Source: Halichondria panicea
Taxonomy: Eukaryota > Porifera > Demospongiae > Suberitida > Halichondriidae
Assembly (NCBI RefSeq): GCF_963675165.1
Contig: NC_087391.1
Coordinates: forward strand, 446,001-510,000
DNA: 64,000 bases
Direction of reading: 5' to 3'
The first letter of the stretch is position 1. The number at the start of each line of letters is the position of its first letter. The notes beneath the pieces were generated by a model. That model saw nothing but the letters and a program-made list of their open reading frames with translations. It did no database searches and was not told the DNA's origin. Position numbers and translations under genes: made by a program. Shown in pieces: positions 63,464-64,000 of the stretch.

Positions 63464-64000
63464 ATCATAATATAGCTGTTAACTTTAGCAGGTAATATCT
63501 CGAGCATAATCTACCAACCCCTAGGCTACAGCATGCGCACCACTAGGCCCTGATAAATTATGCTTTTTTTTCACCCATTATTCTATTCTTTAATTCTTGA
63601 AAAATGTGCCTATTATTCTCATAAAAAATCCGATTATTCTCTAATTATTCTCATAAAAATCCAATAACAAAGTTAAGACGTATATAATACTATTATAAAC
63701 ACAACACACATGTAACTTATCAAGATGTATTATGATTCTGTATTTTCTCGCTGACTTGAAATATTCCGACACTCAAAATTAAGTCTTTCTAAAAGAAGGG
63801 CGGCTGATTCATGAGACACCTTTAGCTTTTTTACTTTACCATGGGGTGCAGTCATAGTGTGTGTGTGTGTGTGTGTGTGGGGGGGGGTGCAGTCACGCCC
63901 CTTTATTGAAGGGGTGGGGCAATTACAAAGCCACTAAACAGCATTTCATCTCATTTTCATGTGCACCTCACGAAAATATCCCGGCCCGCTACTCCACCAG
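63464..64000. other. Gene-free end of window
   Basis: This end contains repeated TTATTCTC runs near 63600-63650 and a (GT)n-G9 tract at about 63859-63888. No gene is supported. Confidence 0.5.

Overview
The window is eukaryotic and animal. It has compact, AT-rich genes with many short introns, GT-AG splice sites, many (CA)n microsatellites and dense small DNA transposons. The gene content (presenilin, a two-RUN-domain DENND5, RNF170-type RING proteins, SLC2-type sugar transporters) is metazoan. The style (introns rich in taattataatta-type sequence, many foldback elements) suggests a demosponge such as Amphimedon; that name is inference, not proof.

Layout. 1-5.5 kb: a broken sugar-transporter copy (copy 1) missing its first exon. 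5.9-9.2 kb: intact transporter copy 2. 9.46-13.89 kb: a complete Ginger-type cut-and-paste transposon on the minus strand, with inverted termini, a CCGG target duplication and an intact nine-exon transposase carrying integrase, GPY/F, Ulp1-protease and PHD parts. 14.0-19.6 kb: transporter copy 3, whose intron 9 holds six near-identical 267-bp tandem repeats. 19.9-32.7 kb: a 25-exon DENND5 gene with an intronic membrane-protein ORF nested in intron 13. 33.4-38.1 kb (minus): presenilin, whose last exon carries an 8-bp tandem duplication that breaks the frame before the PALP motif. 38.5-42.6 kb: transporter copy 4. 42.7-43.8 kb: a Mutator-like element. 43.8-45.0 kb: a broken RNF170-like copy and an orphan diflavin-reductase last exon. 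45.1-46.9 kb: a partial presenilin pseudogene. 47.9-51.4 kb: transporter copy 5. 51.5-52.8 kb: an intact RNF170-like gene and a second orphan reductase exon. 53.2-58.4 kb: a 5'-truncated LINE next to a decayed endonuclease-bearing retroelement, then three adjacent 9-bp-TSD elements and a minisatellite. 59.5-59.9 kb: a third RING gene that runs into a scrap of presenilin exon 2. 60-64 kb: dispersed and tandem repeats only.

How it fits together. The order presenilin(-), transporter(+), RNF170-like(+), reductase exon(-) occurs twice (33.4-45.0 and 45.1-52.8 kb), which shows a tandem segmental duplication. The two blocks have decayed in a complementary way: block 1 keeps the near-complete presenilin and a broken RING gene, block 2 keeps the intact RING gene and a broken presenilin. 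The five transporters share the same 13 intron positions and phases and form two subgroups (copies 1-3 and copies 4-5), so the cluster grew by repeated tandem duplication. Paralogous blocks serve as natural empty-site controls for several transposon insertions.
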